Of a DNA stretch of 64,000 nt, positions 1 through 12,555 are shown piece after piece (the stretch's first letter is position 1; every line of letters begins with the position of its first letter). The notes under the pieces are model-generated. The model had not been told where the DNA came from. It searched no databases and saw nothing but the letters and a program-made list of their open reading frames with translations. Source of the DNA: Paragonimus westermani (lineage: Eukaryota; Platyhelminthes; Trematoda; Plagiorchiida; Troglotrematidae). Location: positions 138,043-202,042 of the forward strand of contig QNGE01000755.1 of NCBI GenBank assembly GCA_008508345.1, given 5' to 3'. A program made the translations under genes and the position numbers.

Positions 1-350
1 GCGTCATCGATTGCCAGACACATCATGATAACAGGTCACCAGGTGGTCCCACTTAACTCTTTCAAAATATTGTTACGTCAGCAGAACCCGAAGCTACTGG
101 CCTTTAGCGAAGCCATGCTGATTAGAGCTCACCAGCCGGCGCTGTGTGCACAAAAGTGGGTGAAGCAACCTATAGGGTTGCCGTGGTGGTGATGACAATA
201 CGTGGTGTGGTTGTATGCGTGTCCCTACCCTGTCTATCTCTAATTGTCTGTCTTATATATCTTGCATGTTTTACGTTTGCGACTGATGAGAGTAAACGAA
301 ATGTTAACATATCGCAACATATGTCTTCTTTCTGCGCTGATGAAGTTATT
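1..350 (+). mobile_element. Penelope-like element, 3' end (GIY-YIG C-terminus plus 3' UTR)
   Basis: Frame 1 is open from base 1 to the TGA at 190-192. It encodes the last ~63 residues of a PLE protein: SSIARHIMITGH, then NPKLLAFSEAMLIRAHQPALC, ending GLPWW. The same order is seen in the intact element at 41898-43628 (SSIARHMLATGH, NPRFLSFAEAVAISRFKP, ending RLPWT). The element is cut by the left edge of the window. Downstream of the stop, about 160 bp of 3' UTR is shared with the minus-strand copy at 4115-4740; it includes a hammerhead-like motif and a CTGATGAAG string near the inferred 3' end. The element lies in an intron of the protease gene, with its end roughly 80 nt before the acceptor of the exon at 433. 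Confidence 0.85.
277..317 (+). ncRNA. Hammerhead ribozyme-like motif in PLE 3' UTR
   Basis: The order is stem I TTGCGA (277-282), conserved core CTGATGA (283-289), a short stem II/loop G-AGTAAA-C, GAAA (298-301), palindromic stem III TGTTAACA (302-309), U-A (310-311), then TCGCAA (312-317), the exact complement of stem I. Self-cleavage would fall after A311. Stem II is minimal, with a single canonical G-C pair, so activity as a monomer is doubtful. Short stems and a palindromic stem III are known from PLE-associated hammerheads, which can act as dimers. A second copy at 4157-4197 (-) keeps stem I, core and stem III unchanged. Confidence 0.6.
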
Positions 351-432
351 GAAGGGAACTCAGTGTTTCACGTTTGTTTTGATTTGTGTGTTACAGTTAC
401 GATGATCTTTCATTACTTTTGCCCATGAGCAG

Positions 433-3400
433 ATGTGGAATCCGGAAGTGATATCGCTCTGATCAAACTAAGAAATCCAGTTCAGTTGAAAAGACATGTC
501 AACATTGCTTGTTTGCCAGTTGTCGGTGAGGATGTCGTACCTGGTTCTCAGTGTTTCAGCATCGGATGGGGACATCAAACTTTTAGTAAGTCTGTGTTAG
601 GCTACTTGTAAACTTACGGTATTCAGAAGTTACAGATTATATTAAAACGCCGTAGTGAAACCACCTCGCCATTGGGCTAATTCCTTTCGATTTTCGTCCA
701 AACCGCCGACTAATTTCATGTGATTGCTCCTGGCGTTCGTGTTGATGTTAAAAGTCAGTCGCTCGGTTCTCCTTTCTGGCGGTGGTCAATATCCAACCAA
801 CGAATTCAGTAAGACGGAATGACGATTAAAAAACGAACTCCCATGACTCTGAAAAACTTATTTACTATTAATAACACGATACTGACGTTATTTTGTGTAG
901 TATTCCTGAATCCCTCAGCCCTCAAATTACAAATCGAATCAAGCATGACTGACAAACCTCTGATGAAGACCGCGCAGTATATATTTTCAATCGTTGCCAC
1001 AATTTGCAATCAATCAGATCCTATGTTTTATGGTCCATGTCATTTGACGGACGTAATTCGTTGTGACACAGTTAATGTGGATTGTTCACAAAGTTATTAG
1101 TTGCGTACCTACAAAAGAGAAAACAGTTGTGCAACACTTTTGAAGACAACGGGTTTTCAGTTATTGTTTCTTTAATTTGCATATTGTCGAGTCGTATGTA
1201 GGGGAATTTTGAATGTGTTCTTTCTACACAATTGCATCATTGCAATTACGACAAACACCGTAACGAACGGCAAGTGTCTGCGTATGGTGGAACCATTAGA
1301 AAATTTGACACACATATATGCCATATCTCTACGGTTATTGTCAAGTGAACATCTTAGCATTCGTGCGATTGCAATTTTGGTGCACTTTAAAACTGCCAGA
1401 TTTACCATTCTGCTGAGGACTCTTGACGCAGTTGCCTTGTGGGTTCAAATTACGTCCGTAAGTGGGTGGAACTACCGTTACCCTGAAGTCTAACTTCAGT
1501 CACAATTACCCGAAATCAAGCACTCTTTGACCCCAAACCCATAACCCGTGACTGGTCGTGGTGTTGGATGTGGATATGGACTCAGTGGTGCAGTTCATTT
1601 TCGCAAAGCAAAGGAGTAAGCTACTGTCAGATAACACCAATAACTGTGATTGGTAAAACACTAGAAATGGATACGGACAACTTACATGAAACACAATCTA
1701 CAATGAGCTGTGTATTTGTCATAGTGATTTTTCTTAGCTAAACGCTGCAGTTACTTGTTGCTCCATGCGGTATAATGTTTTACTGCTGTCTTTCTATTCT
1801 TCAACGCATATTCACTTTTTTCAACTAACCTGACAACAGTTGTTTAAGCGTTGACCTGGAGTGATTCAATAACCGATGATTTTCCACCACCATTCACTAT
1901 ATTTAAGCACACACGTGAACTGTCAACGTATCGCGTGTTTTGACAAGGTATGTGTTGTAACCCTTGACTCAGTACGCTGTTTCGTCCACGGTATAATAAG
2001 ACGGTTGACAGGAAATCGGGTTCACCTCCTTGAGGTAATTTACACGGCAAATGTTGGTCCCGAAAATACGCGGCGATCCCCGTTAATTGCGCTCAAGACA
2101 AACAAAAAGACGGGTGCAAAAAGCATCCTTGCTCTGCTCCGACAACGTGTACGACAAGGAGAAAAATTGCTTCGTATTTATGGGGTGCATAGTGACCTAC
2201 CAAAATTCTCAAATCTGAAAACCGAAGGGCAGACATCAAAAAAGTAGTTAAGGTCACTAAGCCACCAATGAACCTAGCGGAATAAAGGCCAGACAGGTAA
2301 AAAACTAGTGGAGGTCGCCTCTCAACTGTATACGACATTTCCGCCTAATGTGACTAGATGGGATCGTTCTCTCGAGGACGGAGTTGGTTTTGGACGAAAA
2401 AAGCGGGTTCCTCTATCATTATATGACTTGAGTCGACCAGTGAGATGGTGAGGCGGTTTTCCCGTCTTATCTGCTGATGCTTGCGATTAAGCTTAGGATA
2501 TCGCGTACGTATGGGAAAAGACGATGCATTATTTAGCATGGGGACGAACTGTCACAGTGACACACAACTGTTTGACTACAGTTTGGCTGAACGGACTTGA
2601 ATTAAAACGAATACAGGAGAACTGGCCAACACAACGGTGAGGGTGCGTGGTTGATAGATTCCGGTAGGTTTGGAGGATGACGATAATAATTTTATTACCG
2701 AGAAAATTTGTTACTCGAGATTGCAATCGGAGGTATGTGTGAACGTTTACATCTGATGAATGTGTGCGACTGTTTCACTGCATGCGAAGATTTTTTGTTT
2801 GTCGAAATTGCTTTCAGTTGCTAACAGTTTTAGGGATACTTTACGTAAAATTTTGATAATTTCTGATGAAGCTCTTGGTGTCTGTTATTCTCATCTACAC
2901 TAGATGCATCGACTATTGCGACTACGTTACAACATGTAGAGCTTACAATTACACCCATTGACAAGTGCAGACAAATCTACCTCGATCTCCGAATAGAAGG
3001 CGCTCCCAACGGATTAAGCACGCCGGAAAGCATTATTTGCGCTGGACATCCAGAAGGTGGACGAGATTCATGTCAGGTAAGCTGTTTGACCCGTGTACTT
3101 AGTGAATGGTCATGCACAAATAGTTGACTAGAGTGCAAAGTTAACGACTGTCAGTGACTCGTTTTTAACTTTAGGGCAGCATACTCCCAGCTAACACCTC
3201 CGTTGAGTGCAGCTAAGCTGTACTTCTATAGCTGTGTTTTGTAACTTTCCTTAACAATGTATTTTTACAGCGTGTATAAATTTAACAAACAAGCTACGAT
3301 AACTTCAATTAGAAGGTCACACCAAACACGAAAATAACTTGATTATTAAGCGTGGACAGAATCAGATAGAATTAGCTTGTTCACGCTGCTGAGCAACATG

Positions 3401-5534
3401 GTTACGAATGAGTTTTCTCATTCCATTCTTGTAGTATCTTGAGGAAATTGTGCAGAGCAAAATGTTCCTGAATCGATTTCAGCAACAGTGCATTCTGGGT
3501 GTAAATCAAAGAAGACTGGTCAAGGAAACAACGTATCCGATGAAAGCGCTTACATTTTTGAGTCATAACGCAAACGATTGCCAGTTCATCCTCCCTCTCC
3601 AAGTAATCCGGACAAAACAAAACCGTTCCTGGAGTAACAGTTTAAGCACAACGATGCCCCGTATGGCCCTTAGAGGTACTTGATGTATCTTGGCAATACT
3701 TAGCTACGTTTATCTCTTTTCTGAAAGTACGTCTACGCCTGGGATTTCGAATTCTGTCGATCGATCTGCCTTGACAACTTTGCTTACTTTAGCTGGATAT
3801 TATCCAGTTTTTTCATGTCTGCACTGTTGGTCCGATGTCATTTAACTTAGGGTTAGAAAAACGCGTCATGTACATTTCATCATCCAGCTGTTAGGTTTTA
3901 GTGTCATGTGTTCTGGTTCAGAACATTAAGGATTTTGACGGGTTAATATCAGAAACTATGGGTTTGATCGTTATTCATGACTCGAGGTTTGTCATTTTGA
4001 AAATTAACATGTTTCGCTTCCCTGAGCGTGGTGGACACTGGGGAACTGGTTCAAATTCCACAGTAACTCTCTGGTATAGCTTATTACCTCTGACGATGCA
4101 TTCGAATGTAAAATATTGGATTTATTCACTCTTCATCAGAACAGAAAGAAGACATATTGCGATATGTTAACATTTCATTTATTCTCATCAGTCGCAAACG
4201 TAAAACATGCCAGTTATATACTTCAAATATTTAACGACACATAGGGACTAGACACACATACAAGCACACCANAGCCAGGGCAGATTTTAATTTGTGCTTT
4301 ATGTCGTTGGATAGGTGACCACCCTTGAATGGCAAGAATAGGCACACATCCTTCTTTTGAGCCGTCAGTACAGGCTCAGTGCTCTTCACCGTATTATGTG
4401 CATCAATGAATTTGTCGGGATATCCATTTGTTAGTAAAGTTCGCCTCAACAACTCCTGTTCTGTCTTCAGAGTGTCCGAAGTACAAATACGTTTGGCTCT
4501 CTGAAACAGTGTCTTAACTAAACCCCGTTTGTATGCAATAGGAGCAAAACTTGAAAACTGCAGATATTGACCACCCCAAGTTGCTTTGCGGTGAACTGTG
4601 CGTTGTAAAGTACCATCCGCACGTTTAGTAATAAGTACAGGTGGTGGGTCAACACCCGTATACGATTTAACACTAGTGATCGTTTCACCTTTAGTATAAT
4701 TCGCCTGACAACAACAGTGTGCATTGTTCTTGATTCTTGGTGAGAATTCATATCATTCGTTAAAGTGAGTACTGTTGATTTTAAGTATATTTACGCACAC
4801 CTATGAGCTGGAATTTACCATGCCATATACAAACTGTGGATACGACCAGGTACAACGAACTTCGGATTAAGGGAACAGAGATAGTTTGGTATAAAGGATA
4901 GTAAAACAAACTGGAGCCGAGGTGACGTATCAAACAATGAACATCATATATGTAACCAAGACAAAACATTTGGCCGTCCTTTACTTGTCATTCCTTCACC
5001 GCATTTTGGCAGATATATTTCCCATGATATTTCGAATGTTCCAGTTTCATTCTTTCACTGCATTCAAATTGGATATTGACGGAAAAATTATCAGCACAAA
5101 GTACAAATATTGCCAGCTTGTACAGATCGTGTTGATTATTTTATATTTGACCAAACAATTTGTGCTACCTACATGAACTACTAGATAATATCATCACACT
5201 GGTAGAAACGTCTGTTTTGATTGTGTGTTCAAAACGTGCGTCATCGCTTCTCTAAAGTATTACAGTTCTTGCATTTGTCGTCAACCTAAAAACACAATGA
5301 TTTATCTAATACAGTTGTGTTGCCATTCACAACATTTCCCACAACATTATTCTGTGCATACTCCCTTAGTTCGATTCTGGCGGTCCGTTAATGTGTCAAA
5401 TCAACGGACAGTGGAGAGTTATGGGTGTTATCTCGTTTGGCTATGAATGCGCCAAGCCTGGCTTTCCGGGAATTCATACTCGCGTCTCCGACTACGTTCC
5501 CTGGATCAAAACTTTGGTGAATGAATTTCAATAG
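433..5534 (+). CDS. Trypsin-like serine protease (S1A), 3' exons; gene 1
   Basis: Three exons are seen: 433-585, 2904-3076 and 5370-5534 (stop TAG). Phases agree at each junction (1, then 0). The donors are GTAAGT and GTAAGC, and all acceptors end in AG. Exon 433-585 carries catalytic Asp102 (SDIALIKL) and the CFSIGWG strand. Exon 2904-3076 ends [14 protein letters not shown], placing Asp189 at the base of the S1 pocket and predicting cleavage after Lys/Arg. The last exon has catalytic Ser195 (DSGGPLMC) and [14 protein letters not shown], keeping Gly216 and Gly226 but with Phe at 215. Position 193 is Phe (codon TTC at 5370-5372), not the usual Gly. Exons for the signal peptide, activation site and His57 lie beyond the left edge. 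Exon lengths (153/173/165) equal those of gene 2 at 21532-25924, so the two are paralogues. Introns are 2,318 and 2,293 nt; PLE fragments lie in the second of these and in the intron before 433. A secreted, zymogen-type enzyme is inferred from the family. Confidence 0.88.
586..2903 (+). other. Intron of protease gene 1, nothing else recognised
   Basis: The stretch runs from a GTAAGT donor at 586 to the acceptor AG at 2902-2903. Several open frames of 60-120 codons occur on both strands (for example 1876-2247 +), but none has a recognisable domain or flanking splice sites. They are treated as chance frames. Confidence 0.6.
4115..4740 (-). mobile_element. Penelope-like element fragment, internally deleted
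   Basis: Reading the minus strand, one uninterrupted frame from about 4720 to 4275 matches the part of the PLE protein just after the YVDD motif. It shows [60 protein letters not shown] and LFLPFKGG. The intact element at 41898 has the same blocks (ILIGRQDDGS, YRKPTWTGQYTHFTSFTP, RARRICSS, NNGYPLRFI, IELPFKGD). After KHKLKSAL the sequence passes straight into 3' UTR that matches the copy at 193-350, so the GIY-YIG domain is deleted. An ambiguous base (4272) lies at that junction. The copy lies in the second visible intron of protease gene 1, inverted relative to the copy at 1-350. Confidence 0.85.
4157..4197 (-). ncRNA. Second copy of the hammerhead-like motif
   Basis: On the minus strand: stem I TTGCGA (4197-4192), CTGATGA (4191-4185), G-AATAAA-T, GAAA (4176-4173), palindrome TGTTAACA (4172-4165), U-A, and TCGCAA (4162-4157). 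Compared with 277-317, the only changes fall in the stem II loop; its closing pair becomes G-U. That restriction is what a structured RNA core would show, but two copies are too few for a proper covariation test. Confidence 0.55.
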
Positions 5535-8500
5535 TCGTGAAGACGAACAGTTCAAACTTTCACTCGATCCTGCTGACTGTGTCTTAACGCAAAGCACGTT
5601 CCGTTAAATTAGCAGCATGGTGAAAACATTATTCTCTATCAAATAGAATACCGAATGCAATGTTTTCGCTTCCGAGAAAAACAAAATCTGTGTTGTTACT
5701 TTTCAAGCTTATTAGGTGGGGAGCTGAATTGGCGTACATTTATGGACTGGTATAGTGTATGAAGTGAGATAAATTACTGCTAAAGCATAATACTCGAGAG
5801 CAAATTCACAGGTTCAGATATATGTAAAAGCTGGTTGGAGGTTTACAAGTTTCTGAAAGAACGTTTGTCGGGGAATAGGTTTTCCTGTCCAGTTTTCAAA
5901 TACAAAACACTTGTTAATGGAAATCTTTAAAAGCAGATATGCAGAATATCGGGGTGACGTTAAGTCAGTACTTAAGGTAGCGTTTTGACATATATGTACA
6001 TTTTTTGACTGGTCCGGACGTAACGGTCAAGCTTTCGAGGCATTGATTTGTGAATCTAGAGTTGTATGATGCATACCAACATGAGTAGAACGTTATGTTG
6101 TGATTTCTTCCGACTTATAACAATCACGAAAGTGCTTGGTAGTAAAGATTTTCTGTGCCCATCGGTGTACGCAGTGAATTCCACCATGAACTGACAGAGT
6201 ACTCCTGCTTAATCAACCAACATGCTGCGTCACCTTGTGCGGTTCATACGACACAGTGGATTGGGTTGGTAAGTGTGACCAAATATAAAATTTGTGAGTT
6301 TCCGGGATGGCTTTGAAGTTTAAGTGATAGACCACTTACCTCATCTTAGCACACTGTTTATGTCGCTGTTACAACCCCAGCGAAACTCCACATTTTTGAC
6401 TTCCTCCTTATTTATCAAATCCAGTAAACTGTTGATCAGTGACAAAGTACTATACTCATTTGATAATCAAGTTTATAACAAGTGACTTAAGGGTGTAACC
6501 ATAATCACTGTTGATAGGTCTGCTACCCGGTTACACTTTGCACCAGTAGTTTATACGTGATGTACAGTCAATACCCAGGTGGACGTAACGCAACGAGTTT
6601 TTACAGTTTTACTAGTCACGACTAGTTCAAAGAGTGGTTGACATTCTAACAGTAAACTAAAGAGATGAGCTACAAACCGGTTATTTTGTGATGCTTCAAC
6701 GACAGGCTGGGTAAAATGTTAAATGGGTATTTAATAAGATAATCGACAACCTCTACTAAATCAGACTCGTGAAGCTTAGTTGCAGAGAAACAGTCAAGTG
6801 ATGTGTGAAAAATTTTCGTACACACCAACACGTTCACGTCACAGATCCACCCTATGTATGAATACATAGTGAGTGCAGTCGCTGCAGTTGAACTGACATT
6901 GGTTGATCCCCTGACTAACCACATCGGGCGGTGCTCCCAGAAGCACTCAGATAAGTACTGTATTATGCAGCCCCTTTTAACTTGCCTCACGTTAACAGTG
7001 GAAACAGTAAGCATGAGAAGATACAGTGTAGACGAATAATATGGCTTCCAACATGGGACGAGAAAATGAGTTAGAAATTAATGGAACACATAAATTAGTT
7101 TACAAGTAGATTCAATTAATTACTATGTAAGTCTCCTGGAAAAGCTTTCAAAATATCGATCGCTTTTAGAAGAAGCCGACTGTAAACATGCATTCCGTGT
7201 GTATTTTACATTTCACATAGCTTTGTGCCCGTTGGTACACGTTAATTAGTAAACTGCATAACGCGGTCACTTTTAATTTGTGTGTTAAACGAAAATTGTT
7301 ACCTTCTAAAGCGTAGTTGAAACATCTTTACACACATCTGCCCATAAGACAAAAATAGGTGCCACTTTTCCCTAAATGGCGCAAAACCATTTAGCTTTAC
7401 ACATGGGCCGATCCAGTTTATTTCACGATATATTTGTAGTTATGTCGTGCTGTCGGCAGGACGGGATATTAATATGTCTGAAATCACAGTACCCATAGAT
7501 GATCTAGGCTCTAAAGTGTGTCGGATAACCTTCGAGAATAAAGTTAAATGTGTCAGAATTTTATTTCGGGCTTTTTTGTTCATTTGGCGTGTAGTTCGTA
7601 TGGGCACCGTGGGATCGTGTGGGGTCGTGTTCATGTAGTCTACCGATGGATTTTCTCGAAGTCGTACCTTCAAACTGTAGGCTAAGAAATTGCATATCGA
7701 TGACCACACTGTTACCTCATCCTCTTGGCCCTACAACTTTCTGGACAACGCAAACTCAACTTTGTAAATGCAACAATATAACAAGCTAGTATACTGCTCT
7801 CTCTATAGTGATGCTATTCTTCTCATCGCAGTGAACGACAACCTCAGATTTTTTCTATTGAGGAATGTGGCTTCAGACGAAGATAAAAGCTCTGTCACAT
7901 TCAGTCGTCTTGAAACTTCAGTAACATCCAACTACCTCCCAGGAAGTGATTCTCTACTCTCCATTTAACTAGCCTTGGAATTAGCATGAAACTCATGTGT
8001 CCATGCAATCATACATGCAGTCATTACATAAACCTGCCGACATCTCACTTGACTGAATATCTGCTGCTCGACACTATAAATTGAACGAAGTTGATTGTAC
8101 TACCTACTATCCCTCGTTCCACTGATGCACATTCTGCCACCCCCGATGAACCCGTGTAACTGTGGTGCACCAGAGGCTATTTCATCTCCTAATTCTTCAT
8201 CCTCATGATCTAGGTTTCTTTGTTCGTGTCAGTCTAAACAAACGAAACATTAGAAAGAAAAATGAAGCAATACGGTAACGCAACACAATGGTCATCCTGA
8301 AACTAAGATCTCATTATTATGGGGAGATTGTGACGATCATCAACTAGGTATTCCTTCCATAACTATGGGCTTTTGCTGAAGAAAACGCTACTGACTAATA
8401 TTTTTTGTTTATTGTGGAATTGTCGTCAGTTAACTACTACAGATAATCGATATGACGTATAACTTGTATGTATTTTCTTAAAAATGACAATCTTTTTGTT

Positions 8501-11500
8501 TGCACGGCAGTCAGTTTTACTACACAAAGAACGTGCGGACTATAACGCTGATAACAGTTCATTTTCGCACCCCCATACAAAATTGGAGTCAGCATGTGTG
8601 CAGGTGCGACCCACATTCTAATCAAATCAATCGACAGTTGTACAGCACAGTGTAATCTAGTGGGCGGAAAATGAGACTAGTATCAACCTGGTGTGGTCTG
8701 TGAGTTAATTTGCCAGCTGCAATGTATCCGTTACTGTAACGACTTTTTCTCTCTACTTACTTGAACAGTTTTTAACTACAGAAAAACTGCTGAACATGTG
8801 GTTTAGCCAACTCATGAATATAAGTCTGACCAGTTTGCAAAAGCTGACGACCTACGATGCACTAACATACCACAGCCTGTTTTGAAAAGATTTGTCAGTT
8901 GGTTTCATTAACAAATTCTGAGGAGGCAAGATTCCCGACTTCCCATTTAATATGTGTGATATTCCCATCTATGTTGCGCGTTTAGCTATACATTACAGAG
9001 TGAGGTGTGCAGTGCCCTTCAGGAAGAAGGGTTTTTGCGCCTGATCTTCTTAGGATGTTAGTATAAGGCACACCTGAAAAATTCTTCCTAATCTACCGCG
9101 TTGTAGTAGTGCAAATTCTGGCCACAAAATTAAATGAAGAATTTGTGTTACTATAAGAAGGTGATAGTAATTCGAAAATATTCGCTGATTTTTGGTTATG
9201 GCAGTGAAATTGTGATAACAAGCAACCTGTTGTGACGCGATAACAATCAGCAAATTTACTGAATAACTGAGAAAAATTTTTTATGTGTTGGAAACATAAG
9301 GATAATTGGGAATAAAACTGATGGTTGCGGGTGTTTATTTATTTATTTGTTCGGCTCTTGAAATTTCTAGCGCGTTCAAGTCCTTGCTTACACACCCAAA
9401 CAGTTTGCCATCAAAACGGGTATTAAGAATTTTCACCAAAGCTAAGTCTATAAATTACATATTATCGTTGCAATTCAGTTAGATTTGCAATGCCACATAT
9501 AGAAAATACATACTAGGAATATTATCGGTCGGCTGGTGACATTTTTAACATCTAAGTGGTGTTTGGAATTAAGCCTACGTGAACAAAGTGATCCGGCTGA
9601 TTTAATTCGGTTTTGTCGAGAGAGTTGTACTCACTTTCTCGCTCATGGTCTGTCTCAATTAACAAGAAGTGAACAAATTGGTATTAATTGTTTCAACTAG
9701 TTTGACAGACACCATTATAAAATCACAATTTTAGCAGTAAGCTGTACATAGATTGAAAAGTACATTCTTTTGAGGATCCCACGCCTGGAAGCTTGTATCT
9801 CGACTAACGGATTCTTTGTTCTCCTGCGATAAGAAGTACTGAGAGTGGTGAACTAAAGCTGTCTTTTCAGAAATCAGAGGTGTAAAAATGAGGGGAATCG
9901 TTTTCACTCTTTTGAGAACTATAACCGCTATTGCCACGTCAAACATTTTGTCAGTGCTTAGTTTGCCTACATGAGGTTGGGAGATGACATCTAAAGATTA
10001 TTAACCATCAATACTATAAATTGAAATGGAGCTGTTCAGTAACCCACATGACAGTTACTCCATAATCTCCATACATAATCTCCATACATATCATAACCGG
10101 AAGAAACTGGGTCTCGAGTTGTCTGCTCATCGTTATTGATGCGAACGGAATGTGATTTATGGTGAACGAGTTTTTGAAATATATCAGTTCATTTTAAATG
10201 ACTGTTAGCGTGAACTTTACGGATGTCATGTATGCCATTATAAGTGTTATTATGCAGTGGATGGTAGTTAGAAGACACTGGCGAACTTGTGCATGCGGTA
10301 TGGTATGTACAGGAGAACCAAGCAATTCGGATCCTTGCTTGTCAGAATGGCTCATTCATAGTCGCGCTTTGACAACTCATCAAATCAGAAATATATAGGT
10401 CAAATAAATGCTCGGTAATTCACTTTGAGAACACCAGCCTCATCTTTTTCCTGGACCATGTCAATATTTTATTGGACCAAAAATCTGTCAGTCGACTGAT
10501 CTCAGTATGCAACGAGAAAACTTGCGATGGTCAAGAATGGCATTATTCCCCTGTATTTCCCGCGTTTGCTTATTTCCCTTTTTTCATATTATCAAACGAT
10601 ATCTTCCAGTGAAATATTTGACCAACAGGGACGAAGTGGGTTTATTATAAGACATTTTAGCAATTGTGTCTTACCAGTCGTCCAATGCGCACTGCGATGC
10701 TACCAACTCTGGCAACCTAAAGAGGGACGGAGGATTTCTAACAATTTTACACAGTAGAACTATGTGATTCACCTTAGGTTATTGGAATACATCGCTCCAA
10801 GGGTTGTTGGGAGGCGTACAGACATACCAAAAACAACTACAGCGTTGTCAATACACCACTGCCGATCATGTCCTCTGTGGATGAATCGTCACAGCTGTTG
10901 TCATGAAAGTTATATGACAATGCTCTTCAAACGAATCTATACAGACAGTTGCACTGCCCAGCATTTCCACAAAACTTTTGCAGCGGATTGGTGGGAATAT
11001 CTACTCAAGAAGCAGCGCCCTTCCTGGACCGCTCCACGTCTTATTTAGTGAGAAAATCATAATAAGGCAAATATTCGTGCCGCAAGTCAAACAATAGCTG
11101 TCTGAACGCTCAGTCGGACTACGTTCGGGTGTGCACGGCTGTTGTATTGACCAGTTGAGTGACCTCAAATCCAAAAGCTTATATAAAACGTACAGCTGTA
11201 ATGTCATTCACAACGTTCTCCCTGTCGGGACTACGGATGTTTGTGCAAGGCAATTGGTGCCTCAGAACAATGGAATTAAACAGAGGCTAGATATGAGTTT
11301 TATGGCTATCAAGTGACACTGAGCCACTTAGGCCTACTAAGACAATATGCAATCCAACACGTGGAATTTTTCAAGTTTCTTTATTGACATAAGTTATGAC
11401 TTACTACGCCATGCTGGCTTGGTCCAGCATTCGCCACCAACTTCCGGATGGTATCACGTTCCATACAACTTATTCTCTGGGAACCAGCTTGCGTTTTATT

Positions 11501-12409
11501 AGGTTATACGGTGTGTCAAATTTGTCGTCAACCTGAAGTCGACTTCAAGTTTTGAATCATGCTTCCACAAATAAAAACTGATATACATCGATCGTCTTAA
11601 CTGAAGAATGAAACACGTGCAACGAAGTAGCAGAGGCCCATCAGTTTCCAAGAGTGAAGGCTAACATAAGCTTAGGTGATTAGAGGTACATTCACTTTTT
11701 TGACCGAAGTTGGAAGCTTCTGTGTCATTGTTGCGCCCTTCGTCAACAAAACGGTGGATCTTCGACTGATATAAAATGCAATAACACAATCCACCGTCGG
11801 AAACCCGTCGTATAAAAGACACTTCTGATGAGGAAGTTGATATAACGGACGTGATTGTGCACCATCAAGATCGTCAATTTTGAATTAGGGTGATGCAACT
11901 TTTCACGCAAACAACTGGTCCAAAACATCCGCGATAAATAACCTGGTTTATCCGAGATCTATCCGAGCTTTATGGTGGCTTATGCATATCAACCAATCAG
12001 CCAGTTGTTTGATTAGCGTAATGTAACAATCTTGCCTCACCGGTTACCGACCGCTTCTTAATGAAGCCGTACGTAATCTGGTCTCCGCGGGATTCTCACA
12101 GATCTCGATTCTGAGTACATTCAATTACCCTGAGATTAAATTCCACACCAGAGGGGGGTAAAATTGAACTTGTATCATCTGCCTTCAAAGCTTGAGATGT
12201 AGTTATGAATTTTTAATTTACCGAAAATGCCGGAGTTCCCGAGATGGATGGTATCCCCGAAAATTTCACAGTTAGATTACCTTCTTATCAGAGAAAAAGT
12301 ATGGTTAGTAACCTGCCAGTTAATGTCCCATTTGGTCGCAATGACCACTGACGTATAAACAGATTGAAAATAACACAACTTTAGGTACCAGTTGTAGTAT
12401 TCCATGTTT
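5535..12409. other. Intergenic DNA, no gene recognised
   Basis: This stretch begins just after the stop of protease gene 1. Frames of 60-114 codons occur (for example 6670-7014 -, 10764-11048 +), but none shows a domain, signal peptide or convincing splice sites. A short imperfect repeat of TAATCTCCATACA lies near 10061-10090. No clear poly(A) signal for gene 1 was found close to its stop. Confidence 0.5.
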
Positions 12410-12555
12410 CAATTTCGATCATAGCACTCCTGAGGAAGGCCACCCGAGCTGATTAAAACGTGTAGTATTAAGAATTGCTTCTAACGTTGTGTTATTCCCA
12501 ATTTGTTTATCAGTAACACCTTGAAGACAAGGCCCAAACTGTTTGACTTTGTTCG
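12410..12555 (+). repeat. Dispersed repeat, copy 1
   Basis: This block aligns with 16592-16740. Shared landmarks are ATTTCGA, TGAGGAAG, CCACCCG, TAGTATTA, CTAACGTT, GTTTATCA and CAAACTG. The copies differ at many positions, so the repeat is old. TGAGGAAG followed by a run ending in AAAACG or GAAACA resembles sequences often found near PLE 3' ends, but no coding part is attached. The family is not identified. Confidence 0.55.

Noticed and set aside
144..428. 94-codon frame upstream of the first protease exon
   Set aside because: It overlaps the PLE 3' end and the hammerhead-like region in another frame; the protease exon starts at 433.
11815..11860. Hammerhead core at CTGATGAG near 11828
   Set aside because: No GAAA follows at a workable distance and no flanking stem closes.
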